64,000 nucleotides of DNA from Calothrix sp. NIES-4101 (GTDB lineage: Bacteria; Cyanobacteriota; Cyanobacteriia; Cyanobacteriales; Nostocaceae): contig AP018280.1 of assembly GCA_004296455.1 (NCBI GenBank), forward strand, positions 6,932,794 to 6,996,793, given 5' to 3'. The position numbers were made by a program, and so were the translations under genes. The notes under the pieces were generated by a model, which had not been told where the DNA came from, made no database searches, and saw only the letters and a list, made by a program, of their open reading frames with translations. Shown piece by piece: positions 27,540 through 35,708 of this stretch. Position 1 is the stretch's first letter, and every line of letters starts with the position of its first letter.

Positions 27540-28460
27540 ATGAAAGTCGCGATTACAGGTGCAACAGGATTTGTCGGAAGTCATTTGGTTAAACGACTCC
27601 ACGCACAAGATATGGAGATAGTAGTGTTAACTAGAAATAGCGATCGCGCTGTCAAGTTGTTTCCCAAAAGCTCATTTCCCAAAGTCGAGATTGTGCCTGC
27701 AACTACAACTGCGTCCGGTAATTGGCAAAATAGCATATCTGGATGCGATGCTGTAGTTAATTTGGCTGGCGAACCGATTGCAGAGGGACGTTGGACACAA
27801 GAACGGAAACAGCAGATTCTCAACAGTCGTAAATTAGGGACTGAAAAAGTCGTCGAAGCGATAATTAATGCTGATGCCAAACCCCGCGTTTTAATCAATG
27901 CTTCGGCAATTGGATTTTATGGAACTAGCGAAACTGCTAGCTTTGACGAAAATAGTCAGTCGGGTAACGATTTCCTGGCACAAGTTTGTCAAGCTTGGGA
28001 AGCGGAAGCGCAAAAAGTTAAAGATGTGGGTGTCAGGTTAGTAATTTTGCGTTTCGGTATTGTTTTGGGTAATGGTGGCGCTTTAGAGAAAATGATTACA
28101 CCATTTAAATTGTTTGCAGGTGGCCCTCTTGGTAGTGGAAAACAGTGGTTTTCCTGGATTCACATTGATGATTTAGTGAACCTCATTATCCAATCACTGA
28201 CAAAAGCAGATATGGATGGTGTATATAATGCAACTGCACCTCAGCCAGTTCGGATGTCGGAATTATGCGAAGCAATGGGAAAAGTAATGAATCGTCCTTC
28301 ATGGTTACCTGTACCAGCTTTTGCACTTGAAGGGTTGCTCGGTGAAGGGGCAATAATGGTACTTGAAGGACAACAAGTGATGCCAAAACGTACCTTGGAA
28401 AGTGGATTCACTTACCAGTACTCAAAGGTGCAGCCAGCTTTAGAGCAAATATTAAAGTAG
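27540..28460 (+). CDS. TIGR01777-family NAD(P)-dependent epimerase
   Basis: A 306-residue SDR-type protein. MKVAITGATGFVGSHLVKRL gives the Rossmann GxxGxxG motif at the N-terminus. VVNLAGEPIAEGRW and NASAIGFYG are typical of the TIGR01777 (YfcH) group. The C-terminal DUF1731 part (PSWLPVPAFALEGLLGEGA, QQVMPKRTLESGF) completes the family layout. The substrate is not known; the plant and cyanobacterial relatives are implicated in cell division or sugar metabolism. ATG 27540 was chosen over TTG 27525. Confidence 0.92.
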   Translation: MKVAITGATGFVGSHLVKRLHAQDMEIVVLTRNSDRAVKLFPKSSFPKVEIVPATTTASGNWQNSISGCDAVVNLAGEPIAEGRWTQERKQQILNSRKLGTEKVVEAIINADAKPRVLINASAIGFYGTSETASFDENSQSGNDFLAQVCQAWEAEAQKVKDVGVRLVILRFGIVLGNGGALEKMITPFKLFAGGPLGSGKQWFSWIHIDDLVNLIIQSLTKADMDGVYNATAPQPVRMSELCEAMGKVMNRPSWLPVPAFALEGLLGEGAIMVLEGQQVMPKRTLESGFTYQYSKVQPALEQILK

Positions 28461-28473
28461 TTAATGACACTAG

Positions 28474-28719
28474 CTAACGATTTGCGGCAAATTTTTTAGA
28501 AACCCAACTAATCAAACCGCTAAGAATCGCACCACCCATCAAAATGCCGATCGCAGGATTAAAAACAGGTTGCCAAAGCTGATGCCACAAATCTAAACCA
28601 AGATGGATTCCGCTAGCATCCCCAATAACTGCGATCGCAAACCATGCAAATCCCAAAAATACTAAAAAAACATCGGCTACAAGTATTATATTTAACCAGT
28701 TCAAAAATTTTTCTTTCAT
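28474..28719 (-). CDS. Small two-helix membrane protein
   Basis: An 81-residue protein with two hydrophobic helices (about 11-33 and 55-73) joined by a polar loop. It starts MKEKFLNWLNIILVADVFLV. ATG 28719 is preferred to an upstream TTG at 28737. Function unknown. It is convergent with the epimerase gene and follows the TPR gene on the same strand. Confidence 0.6.
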   Translation of the reverse strand: MKEKFLNWLNIILVADVFLVFLGFAWFAIAVIGDASGIHLGLDLWHQLWQPVFNPAIGILMGGAILSGLISWVSKKFAANR

Positions 28720-28735
28720 AAATTTGTTGTTTGTC

Positions 28736-28767
28736 AATGGGGTATGGGTAATAACCCATGACCCATT
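28736..28767 (-). terminator. Imperfect hairpin downstream of the TPR gene
   Basis: ATGGGT and ACCCAT pair around AATA near 28743-28758, with further flanking GGGT/ACCC matches. It follows the minus-strand TPR gene but has no T-tract, so it may instead be a palindromic repeat. Confidence 0.3.
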
Positions 28768-28802
28768 ACTTATTACTTGTTACCCATGAAGTATTAACTA
28801 AG

Positions 28803-29225
28803 TCAAGATTCAAATAACCATTGCTTGACTTTTGTTAAACTTTTCCATTCCGGTTTTCTCACAAAACCATCTTCAATGCTTTGCTTGAGTTCATCCCGCC
28901 ATTCTTCATTAACAAAAATCAACTGTTGGGCAAATTCCACATGTTCGCGCAGTCCTTTTTGTCCGGTTTCTAACATTGCCAAAGCCAAGTTAACCCGTGC
29001 TTGGGGATCTTGGGGGTTGATTTTGACGGCTTTTTGGGCAGCTTTGTAGGCTAAATTTGCTTTTTCATCAAGTAGGTATAGCCAAGCCAAGCAAGTCCAC
29101 GCAGAACTGCTTTTAGGAGAGCGATCGCATACCTCTTTAAAAACAGGAATTAGTTCGCTGACGCTTTCTCCTGCTTTATAGTGTTCTAAACCTGTATCAA
29201 ATAGGGATTCAACAGTTTGAGTCAT
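28803..29225 (-). CDS. TPR-repeat protein
   Basis: A 140-residue protein with about three tetratricopeptide-like helix pairs. Examples are SSAWTCLAWLYLLDEKANLA, AYKAAQKAVKINPQDPQARV and NLALAMLETGQKGLREHVEF. TPR domains bind partner proteins. No signal peptide or other domain is present. The A-type Fe-S carrier gene lies 100 bp upstream on the same strand, so they may be co-transcribed. Confidence 0.85.
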   Translation of the reverse strand: MTQTVESLFDTGLEHYKAGESVSELIPVFKEVCDRSPKSSSAWTCLAWLYLLDEKANLAYKAAQKAVKINPQDPQARVNLALAMLETGQKGLREHVEFAQQLIFVNEEWRDELKQSIEDGFVRKPEWKSLTKVKQWLFES

Positions 29226-29325
29226 AGTAGCTTCATCGTTAGTCGTTGCTTATTGGTGATTGGTTAATAGTTACTGTTTATGAGTGAATATCCAATGCCC
29301 ATTAACTAATAACACATCACAAATG

Positions 29326-29682
29326 TCAAACACCAAAGGATTTGCCGCAACCACAGGTTTGAGCCGCATTGGGGTTGGTAAACTGGAATCCACCACCAAT
29401 CATGGCATCACTGTAATCGAGCATTAAACCATAAAGATATAATAAGCTCTTGCGATCGCTGACTATTTTGAAGCCATCATAGTCAAACACTTCGTCGTTA
29501 GAGGTAATCTTACTTACGTCTTCAAAATCCATGATGTAAGACATGCCGGAACATCCACCTTGGCGAACTCCAACCCGCAAACATAGGTCTTGATTTTGCT
29601 TATCACGCAAAGATTTAACTTGTTGCAACGCAGCTTCGCTTAACAGGATGCCTCTTTTTTGAGATTCGGTTGCTTGTGTCAT
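29326..29682 (-). CDS. A-type iron-sulfur cluster carrier (IscA/SufA/HesB family)
   Basis: A 118-residue protein. The three conserved cluster Cys are Cys44 (GGCSGMSY), Cys110 and Cys112 (QTCGCGKSF). These proteins carry [2Fe-2S] or [4Fe-4S] clusters to apoproteins. The length and C-terminal CGCGKSF match the chloroplast/cyanobacterial SufA-type. It is not next to suf or nif genes here. Confidence 0.95.
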   Translation of the reverse strand: MTQATESQKRGILLSEAALQQVKSLRDKQNQDLCLRVGVRQGGCSGMSYIMDFEDVSKITSNDEVFDYDGFKIVSDRKSLLYLYGLMLDYSDAMIGGGFQFTNPNAAQTCGCGKSFGV

Positions 29683-30122
29683 TACTTTTTGCTCCTTAAG
29701 TTTAGTGATTAGGGTTAGGATTTAGAGATTAGAGGATGTGGGATTAGAGGTTAGGAGGTAGAAAATAGATGTATTTTTATTATTAATTATAGAACGAATG
29801 CTGAAAACCCTATGCGATCGCAGCCTGGGGAAGTTAGCGAAATTATCCTGGAAGCAGAGGGCTACTACAGGATGGAGACTATAAAATACAGAATACAGAA
29901 CGAATTAGCGTTGAAATTCAAGCCTTTAAGTCAATATAAATAGTTTGCTTAAGTTTGCTGATTTCCCCATCCTCTGTACTAGCCTAATATTTTAGGTATC
30001 TTGGGAGTTTTGAACTGAATGGGAGTTTCGTCTAATGATCTCCTACTTTTCTCAAAAATCATGTTCTCGAAAACCCAAAAAACAAAAACACCATATCTCG
30101 CTTGTTTAGATTCAATTAGTTT
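29683..30122. other. Intergenic region with degenerate TTAG-rich tandem repeats
   Basis: 440 bp between divergent genes. From about 29698 to 29760 the sequence is a loose series of GATTAGRG/GGTTAG units. A HIP1-like GCGATCGC lies near 29814. No gene is supported. Confidence 0.5.
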
Positions 30123-31742
30123 ATGACAAGTTTTAATCGCTCTACCAGTCGTCGGTTGAAGAAACTACCTCAGATTCCTTCTGTGTGGGAGGGCGATCGC
30201 CGTCCATTATCAAATATGCATTCTCCACAGCCTGACGAAGATAAAGGGGAATGCATTCTTTGGGTGGATGGTTCGCAAGGTATTGTTCGGGGCATGGATG
30301 TTGTGGCACCAGATACCGGACCTGAGGCAATTGTGCGGACATTAATGCGAGCCATGGAAAATCCCCATAGTCCAGCAAAACCATCACGTCCTCAGCGAAT
30401 TGTGGTGCGCGATCGCGAAATCCAATTTTACTTGCGTGGTGTCCTCCAAGACCTTGATATCGCTATAGATTATGTACCAGAATTACCCTTAATAGATGAA
30501 TTATTTCGCGGATTTGCTGAACTCATCGATAGCCAAGTCCCCGACTTACCACCGCAATATGCCCAAACCTTACATGAAAAAGCTTATGCGATTTGGGAAG
30601 CATCACCGTGGAATTTTTTAGAAGAACAGCAAATCATTTCCATAGAAATTAATAAATGGGATATAGGTACTCTCTACGCCTCAATTATGGGGATGTTGGG
30701 GATGGAATATGGTATTTTGCTATATCGTTCTGAAGAGTCGCTCAAACGCTTTCGAGCCGAAGTTTTAAGAGATAATGAATCGACCGAAGGCTTGGAAGAA
30801 GCTTTTCTCAAGCAGGATTGTTTATTCTTGACGTTTGAGCGTCTGGAAGAAGACGACAGTGAGGTTTCTGAAGACCTTGCCGATTTACCATTATCGGAAA
30901 TTAACCCCACCTTCGGGAATATTCACCCCTTAGAAGGACTACGTTCTGTTTTATACGATGAAGAAGCATTGGTGGTTTATGTGGCACTGGAAAGCCTATT
31001 TCGATTTGTTCGCGATCATCGCCGCCAACTAAATAGTTCAGAATTTCCCGCCCTCAACCGTCGCTATCGGATTAACTTACCAGAAAACGAAGAAACCAAG
31101 TTAGTCAGCGTTAATGTTGCAACGATGCCAGAATTAGCCGCCGAATTAGAAGAAATGGCTGGTGATGATAACGAAGAGGAACATGGTGAATCGATGTTTC
31201 GGTCATTGCGGGATGATTTAATCCCCGAAGATTCATTTTTGAGTTTGGGTGTCGTTTCGTGGGAAATGCTGGATTATTTACGCAAAGGTGTCACATATCA
31301 AACGGCTGGGAACATTAAGGCAACGGGGGATGGATTACCTGTGATTTTAATTCAAACTTCGCGCCCCAAAGCTAAAACTGTGATTGAAAGTATCGAAGCG
31401 GCTGGCGGGCTGAAAGCCATCTGTTTTAATCCAGGTGCAGACCCTTTGGGTGGTGAAAGTTATGACCTTGGTTTACTGCAAACTAATAATGGCGAGTTAT
31501 TTTTATTTGGGGAATTTGAAGATGAAGACCCCACCCATGTTGAAGCTCGGAAAAAATGGAACCAACGCTGCAAAAATACTCAGGGTTATTGTGGTTTGAT
31601 TATTGCCAAGGGACTGACGGGTGCAAGTCGTGGGAATCCCCAACTACGTGACATGATGGCATTATTTGAAGCGCGATCGCTCTCTCCCCATGACCTGGGT
31701 ATTGGGACTTTACAACTTATGCCCCAACTGCAAATTGAGTGA
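30123..31742 (+). CDS. Conserved cyanobacterial hypothetical protein, 539 aa
   Basis: A soluble 539-residue protein with no signal peptide. The N-terminal half contains ECILWVDGSQGIVRGMDVV and PQRIVVRDREIQFYLRGVLQ, a pattern seen in DUF6930-like proteins of unknown role (tentative). A long acidic region (~235-260 and ~335-360) separates it from the C-terminal half (GLPVILIQTSRPKAKTVIES, LGLLQTNNGELFLFGEF). I can assign no activity. The gene is monocistronic between two long intergenic stretches. Confidence 0.75.
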   Translation: MTSFNRSTSRRLKKLPQIPSVWEGDRRPLSNMHSPQPDEDKGECILWVDGSQGIVRGMDVVAPDTGPEAIVRTLMRAMENPHSPAKPSRPQRIVVRDREIQFYLRGVLQDLDIAIDYVPELPLIDELFRGFAELIDSQVPDLPPQYAQTLHEKAYAIWEASPWNFLEEQQIISIEINKWDIGTLYASIMGMLGMEYGILLYRSEESLKRFRAEVLRDNESTEGLEEAFLKQDCLFLTFERLEEDDSEVSEDLADLPLSEINPTFGNIHPLEGLRSVLYDEEALVVYVALESLFRFVRDHRRQLNSSEFPALNRRYRINLPENEETKLVSVNVATMPELAAELEEMAGDDNEEEHGESMFRSLRDDLIPEDSFLSLGVVSWEMLDYLRKGVTYQTAGNIKATGDGLPVILIQTSRPKAKTVIESIEAAGGLKAICFNPGADPLGGESYDLGLLQTNNGELFLFGEFEDEDPTHVEARKKWNQRCKNTQGYCGLIIAKGLTGASRGNPQLRDMMALFEARSLSPHDLGIGTLQLMPQLQIE

Positions 31743-32453
31743 TTTCTAAAATGAAAATGACCATAAAATTATGATTCTGTCGTCGGGGTAAATAGTTGTT
31801 TGCCTCGATAATGGAAAATATTGCTGAAGAAAAATTTTCTCGGCGTATGTTTCTTCAGAGTTTACATCTGTTGACAAAAATTTAATTGATTACCCAAAGT
31901 AAATAATTTCGTTGTCAAATCAAGCGATCGCCTTGGCAAATAATACCAATTTTCCAAAAGAAAGTAACAGATGATGATGCAAAGATGGAGAAACACGGAG
32001 ATTTATTTTATCTGTTGCCAGATTTTGGAGAAATGATATGAGCATACTAAAATTAGTCAGTCTTGAATATTTTCAGTAAATTAGTTTATTTAAGCATTCC
32101 CATCACTCCAGGTTCATTAACATTGAAGAATTTGACCTTGTAGTTTTAAATTCCGTGAATTATCTCTAGTGATATTCTTTATATATAGAAAAAATAAATT
32201 TTAGATGAACCAGATATATTGATTAAAATTAATCGATAAGTTGTTAATTAGTACAGGATTAAGAGTATGTTTTTGTATTAGTTATTGCCATTGCTCACCG
32301 GGTTCATACTAAATATAATTTGAGGGAAAAGAGGAAAAGAGTAGATGCTCGGCTACAACTTGGTAGCTCGGTTGCTCTAGTTTAGTTAATTTACGGGAAA
32401 CTCCTGTCCGTGAGAACGTCAGATAAATATTAGGTGTACGTCAGACTATCAGC
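31743..32453. other. Long intergenic region containing a dispersed repeat
   Basis: 711 bp without a supported gene. It contains copy A of the ~100-bp dispersed repeat (31943-32040). Two ACGTCAGA direct repeats lie at about 32414 and 32437, shortly upstream of the SpoIID-type gene and perhaps in its promoter. Confidence 0.5.
31943..32040 (+). repeat. Dispersed ~100-bp repeat, copy A
   Basis: Begins ATACCAATTTTCCAAAAGAA and ends near TTTTGGAGAAATGATAT. It shares its plan with copies at 34959-35063 and, inverted, 58561-58660. The ends form an imperfect inverted repeat (TTTTCCAAAA / TTTTGGAGAA). Confidence 0.8.
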
Positions 32454-33620
32454 ATGAAAATCCAAATGTTACTAATTTCTTTATTTTCCCCACTCAAATC
32501 GCAACTTCAGACGCGCTATTGGTGGCTTGGTATTCTCTTATGGATGGCAATGCTTGCACCTGCTCAAGCTTCGGTGATTTTGCGTGTGGCAATTGAGCGC
32601 GATGTCAACCAAGTTAAGGTTGGTAGTTCGACGGCTGCGGCGGTAAAAGATAGTAGTGGTAGGACTTTGGGACAGTTACCAGCCATGAGTGCCTACTATG
32701 CACAAACCGTACCTGGTGGTGGAGTAGCTTTAGATAAATGGCGATCCGGTTTATTTTGGATTGAACCGACAGGCAAAGGTTTTGTCTATATTGGCGACAA
32801 GTGGTATCGTGGTCGCATCCTGGTAATTCCCACAGGAAAAGGTGTGACTGCGGTGAACTGGGTTGATTTAGAGGAGTATCTCTACAGTGTCATTGGTGGC
32901 GAGATGGATGCACGTTGGCCCCAAGAAGCTTTGAAAGCTCAAGCGATCGCAGCTCGAACCTATGCTATTTATAAGCGGGAACAACAACGTAATGACCCTG
33001 TTTTTGATCTCGGTGATAGTCCCGACAGATGGCAAATTTACAAAGGTGTCATCAGCGAATCCCCGACAACTTACGATGCCGTCGATAAAACTGCGGGACA
33101 GGTTTTAACCTATAAAAACCGGATTATTCTCTCTGTCTTTCACGCTTGCTCTGGTGGGCATACAGAAAATGTGGAAGATGTTTGGGGCGGAGACGAGGGT
33201 AAAAACTATTTGCGGGCTGTTCCAGATTTTGACCAGAACATACCCGAATGCTCGTGGCAGCGTGCTTTTTCCACAACAGAAATTAGCCAGCGCTTTCCTG
33301 AACTGGGTAAGGTAAAGGAAATGAAGGTACAAACGGCATCGCCATTTGGCAGCGTCAAAGCTTTGCAAATAATTGGTGATAAAGGCTCGAAAGTGCTGCG
33401 TGGTGAAGATGTGCGTACGGCTTTAAAGCTGAGAAGTACCCGGTTTACAGTGACCAAAACCCCTGATGGTAATTTTGCCATGCAAGGCAAAGGCTATGGT
33501 CATGCTGTCGGTATGAGTCAGTGGGGTGCATACAATTTAGCCTTGCAAAGGGCGAATTATTTGCAAATTTTGGCTCATTATTTCCGAGGTGTTTCCCTAT
33601 CGCCGATTCAAGCAAAATGA
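32454..33620 (+). CDS. SpoIID/LytB-domain protein, exported
   Basis: A 388-residue protein. A signal/anchor lies at residues ~20-40 (YWWLGILLWMAMLAPAQAS). The SpoIID domain includes LEEYLYSVIGGEMDARWPQE, ALKAQAIAARTYAIYKRE and the C-terminal GKGYGHAVGMSQWGAYNLA. SpoIID proteins are lytic transglycosylases acting on denuded glycan; many cyanobacteria carry relatives of unknown role. Its stop codon directly abuts that of the convergent gene. Confidence 0.92.
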   Translation: MKIQMLLISLFSPLKSQLQTRYWWLGILLWMAMLAPAQASVILRVAIERDVNQVKVGSSTAAAVKDSSGRTLGQLPAMSAYYAQTVPGGGVALDKWRSGLFWIEPTGKGFVYIGDKWYRGRILVIPTGKGVTAVNWVDLEEYLYSVIGGEMDARWPQEALKAQAIAARTYAIYKREQQRNDPVFDLGDSPDRWQIYKGVISESPTTYDAVDKTAGQVLTYKNRIILSVFHACSGGHTENVEDVWGGDEGKNYLRAVPDFDQNIPECSWQRAFSTTEISQRFPELGKVKEMKVQTASPFGSVKALQIIGDKGSKVLRGEDVRTALKLRSTRFTVTKTPDGNFAMQGKGYGHAVGMSQWGAYNLALQRANYLQILAHYFRGVSLSPIQAK

Positions 33621-34877
33621 TTATTCCCGACTTCCTTCTTCCAATCGTTTAACTTCCTGTTGGAGTAAGTCCTCTTCGGTGGAGTAAGCGAGATTTTCCG
33701 TGCCAATATATTTTTCTGATGCAAATTGGTTAGCGAAAGCGATTTTATTTTGTAAATTTTCGTCTGCGCTACTTAATACTTTGGCACGGGAAATGCGATC
33801 GCGGTTTCTTTCGACAACTTTAGTATTGCGCCATTGAATCCAGAAGTACCTGACTAAGGGTATAACTAAGAAGCCTACGCCGTAAGCTAGCAATAACCAA
33901 TAAATACTTTGGACAAATGCCACAAGTCCACCTAATTGGGCGGCGACAATTCCACCGCGCAATAAGTTGCCAAGAATTAAAGCAGCAATTAAATTTGCGG
34001 CACCTAAACCCGCACTCAGCATGATTTGTCCGGATGTTGCCGCACTGAATCGCCAGGGAAATTCTTCCAGGTAAGATGCGATCGCATGACGGCGTTTTTT
34101 GACGGCGCTGATTTGTAATTCTGGAAAATAATAAACTATTTGCCCTTCGGGACTCACTTGGGGTTTTCCATTAAACCGCATGAGTACGGGCAGCATGTAA
34201 TCTTCGTATTCTTGTTGATACTTTTCGCCAATATCATCTAAATAGGGTGAAATTTGCTCGGCGACAACAGCACCGCGATTACTGCTAATGACTGTACCAA
34301 TTTCTTGCCAGCGACGTTCTTCTAAATTGGCATTGGGATTACCATCACCAAATAAAAATGAAAATATAGCTTCAAAAAAATTCAGTTCGCTTTTTTCGCG
34401 GCGATGTTCCTGATAGTGTGTGTTGTAACCAGGACTAAAATACCAAAATAAATCGGGGAAAAAGAAAAATCCTCCACCTCCTCCCCAACTACTGTTATTA
34501 TCGTTGTCGCGATCGCTATTCATTGCCGCAATAATCAGAAAAATTGCGATCGTAATTAGGGCAATAGAAGCTATTAATAAGGCTCCAAAGGAAATGCGAA
34601 TTAGGTAAAATATAACACCCCAGATTTTTTTACCCCATTCCTGTAACTTGATTTTAAAATACTTGTTGCGTAATATATCTCGGAAATTCTTGGGAAATAA
34701 GTATACGATGTCACCTGTATCGGCAACCTGTAAATGTCCCCCTGCATCAGATGCCAGGGCTAACAAACCTTGATTTGCCTCTGCAACATTTAAACCTGCT
34801 TGGGTTGCTACGTCGCCAACAGTAACGCGGTAGCCAAGCCGTTCAACCGCCTGCATAATGGTGGGATTAGGAGTCAT
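33621..34877 (-). CDS. Conserved hypothetical membrane protein
   Basis: A 418-residue protein. A short N-terminal winged-helix-like part (GYRVTVGDVATQAGLNVAEA, residues ~13-50) is followed by two hydrophobic segments around 83-118. A Gly/Phe-rich cytoplasmic or lumenal loop comes next, then a soluble middle with ISAVKKRRHAIASYLEE. Two or three more membrane helices occupy ~285-355. Related proteins occur in cyanobacteria and plastids, but I know no function. ATG 34877 is the start. Confidence 0.72.
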   Translation of the reverse strand: MTPNPTIMQAVERLGYRVTVGDVATQAGLNVAEANQGLLALASDAGGHLQVADTGDIVYLFPKNFRDILRNKYFKIKLQEWGKKIWGVIFYLIRISFGALLIASIALITIAIFLIIAAMNSDRDNDNNSSWGGGGGFFFFPDLFWYFSPGYNTHYQEHRREKSELNFFEAIFSFLFGDGNPNANLEERRWQEIGTVISSNRGAVVAEQISPYLDDIGEKYQQEYEDYMLPVLMRFNGKPQVSPEGQIVYYFPELQISAVKKRRHAIASYLEEFPWRFSAATSGQIMLSAGLGAANLIAALILGNLLRGGIVAAQLGGLVAFVQSIYWLLLAYGVGFLVIPLVRYFWIQWRNTKVVERNRDRISRAKVLSSADENLQNKIAFANQFASEKYIGTENLAYSTEEDLLQQEVKRLEEGSRE

Positions 34878-34958
34878 GCCTGCGTTTTCCTGTGAAAAAG
34901 TCTTCCTATCTCAAGTATAAAGTTTGATTTTAATTGCTGTTGGTGTGTTGGGCGTTTA

Positions 34959-35063
34959 ATACCAATTCTCCCAAAGAAAGTAATAGAGGCTGACGCGGAG
35001 ACGCAAAGATGGAGAGATATGGAGATTTGTTTGATGTGTTGTCAGATTTTGGAGAAACGATAT
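34959..35063 (+). repeat. Dispersed ~100-bp repeat, copy B
   Basis: Begins ATACCAATTCTCCCAAAGAA and includes GACGCGGAGACGCAAAGATG and GTCAGATTTTGGAGAAACGA. It is the same family as copies A and C. It lies between two minus-strand genes; a 65-codon open frame over it is not a gene. Confidence 0.8.
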
Positions 35064-35175
35064 AACAGGCTATGTATAAAGCAAACCTGAAGACAAAAAA
35101 ACCCAGTTTCTTGGATTTAAGTAGCAAGCATTATCTTATCTTTTTGATGAGAAACCTAGTATCTCCCTGCACTGA

Positions 35176-35529
35176 CTAACACTTTTCTAGTTTGAGTATT
35201 CGTTGTTCTAGGGTGTTGACTTGCTGTTTAAGTTCGATGACTAAAGTCGCTAAGCGATCGAACATTTGGTCACGTTGTTGTTGACTTCGTTGAGTCCGAG
35301 ATGGAGATGACGGGGATGGGGTTGTTTTAGAGGGCGCAGGTGAATTGCTTCGATTTATTTGTGATTCGATTAGTGATAAGCGTGATTCCAAACGATTTAA
35401 ATCTGCTTCGACATTGTTCAACCGAGATTCAATGAGTTGTGATGAGGCGGTTTTGGCAAAGAAACTACCCCAAAATAATAGAGTTAAAATTAATGCGATT
35501 AATAATGTGCGAATTTTCCAGACATACAT
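35176..35529 (-). CDS. Small membrane-anchored coiled-coil protein
   Basis: A 117-residue protein. An N-terminal signal/anchor (TLLIALILTLLFWGSFF) is followed by a heptad region (SRLNNVEADLNRLESRLSLI). A Ser/Pro-rich linker and a second heptad (LVIELKQQVNTLEQRILKLE) complete it. Function unknown; this kind of protein often forms dimers or bundles in the periplasm. The Wzc-type gene is separated by ~180 bp. Confidence 0.65.
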   Translation of the reverse strand: MYVWKIRTLLIALILTLLFWGSFFAKTASSQLIESRLNNVEADLNRLESRLSLIESQINRSNSPAPSKTTPSPSSPSRTQRSQQQRDQMFDRLATLVIELKQQVNTLEQRILKLEKC

Positions 35530-35659
35530 AGGGAAGGTAAAACGGGCAAATTCTGGCTAATTTACTGACAGCCACGTTTTAGAACACATCATATAAAATT
35601 TTTCTAATCTAAATGTATCCCTTTTGGTATATGTCTTTGTATGGGTTTCCGGACTTTAT

Positions 35660-35688
35660 ATCCCTGACTTTTTAATCAACTCAGGGAT
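35660..35688 (-). terminator. Hairpin downstream of the Wzc/GumC gene
   Basis: ATCCCTGA and TCAGGGAT pair around a 13-nt loop, 21 bp after the stop of the minus-strand gene at 35709. No long T-tract follows in that direction, so the call is moderate. Confidence 0.45.
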
Positions 35689-35708
35689 TTAATCAAAGAG
35701 AATTGAGA

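Noticed and set aside
34930-35127. 65-codon minus-strand open frame
   Set aside because: It runs across dispersed repeat copy B; the frame is a by-product of the repeat.
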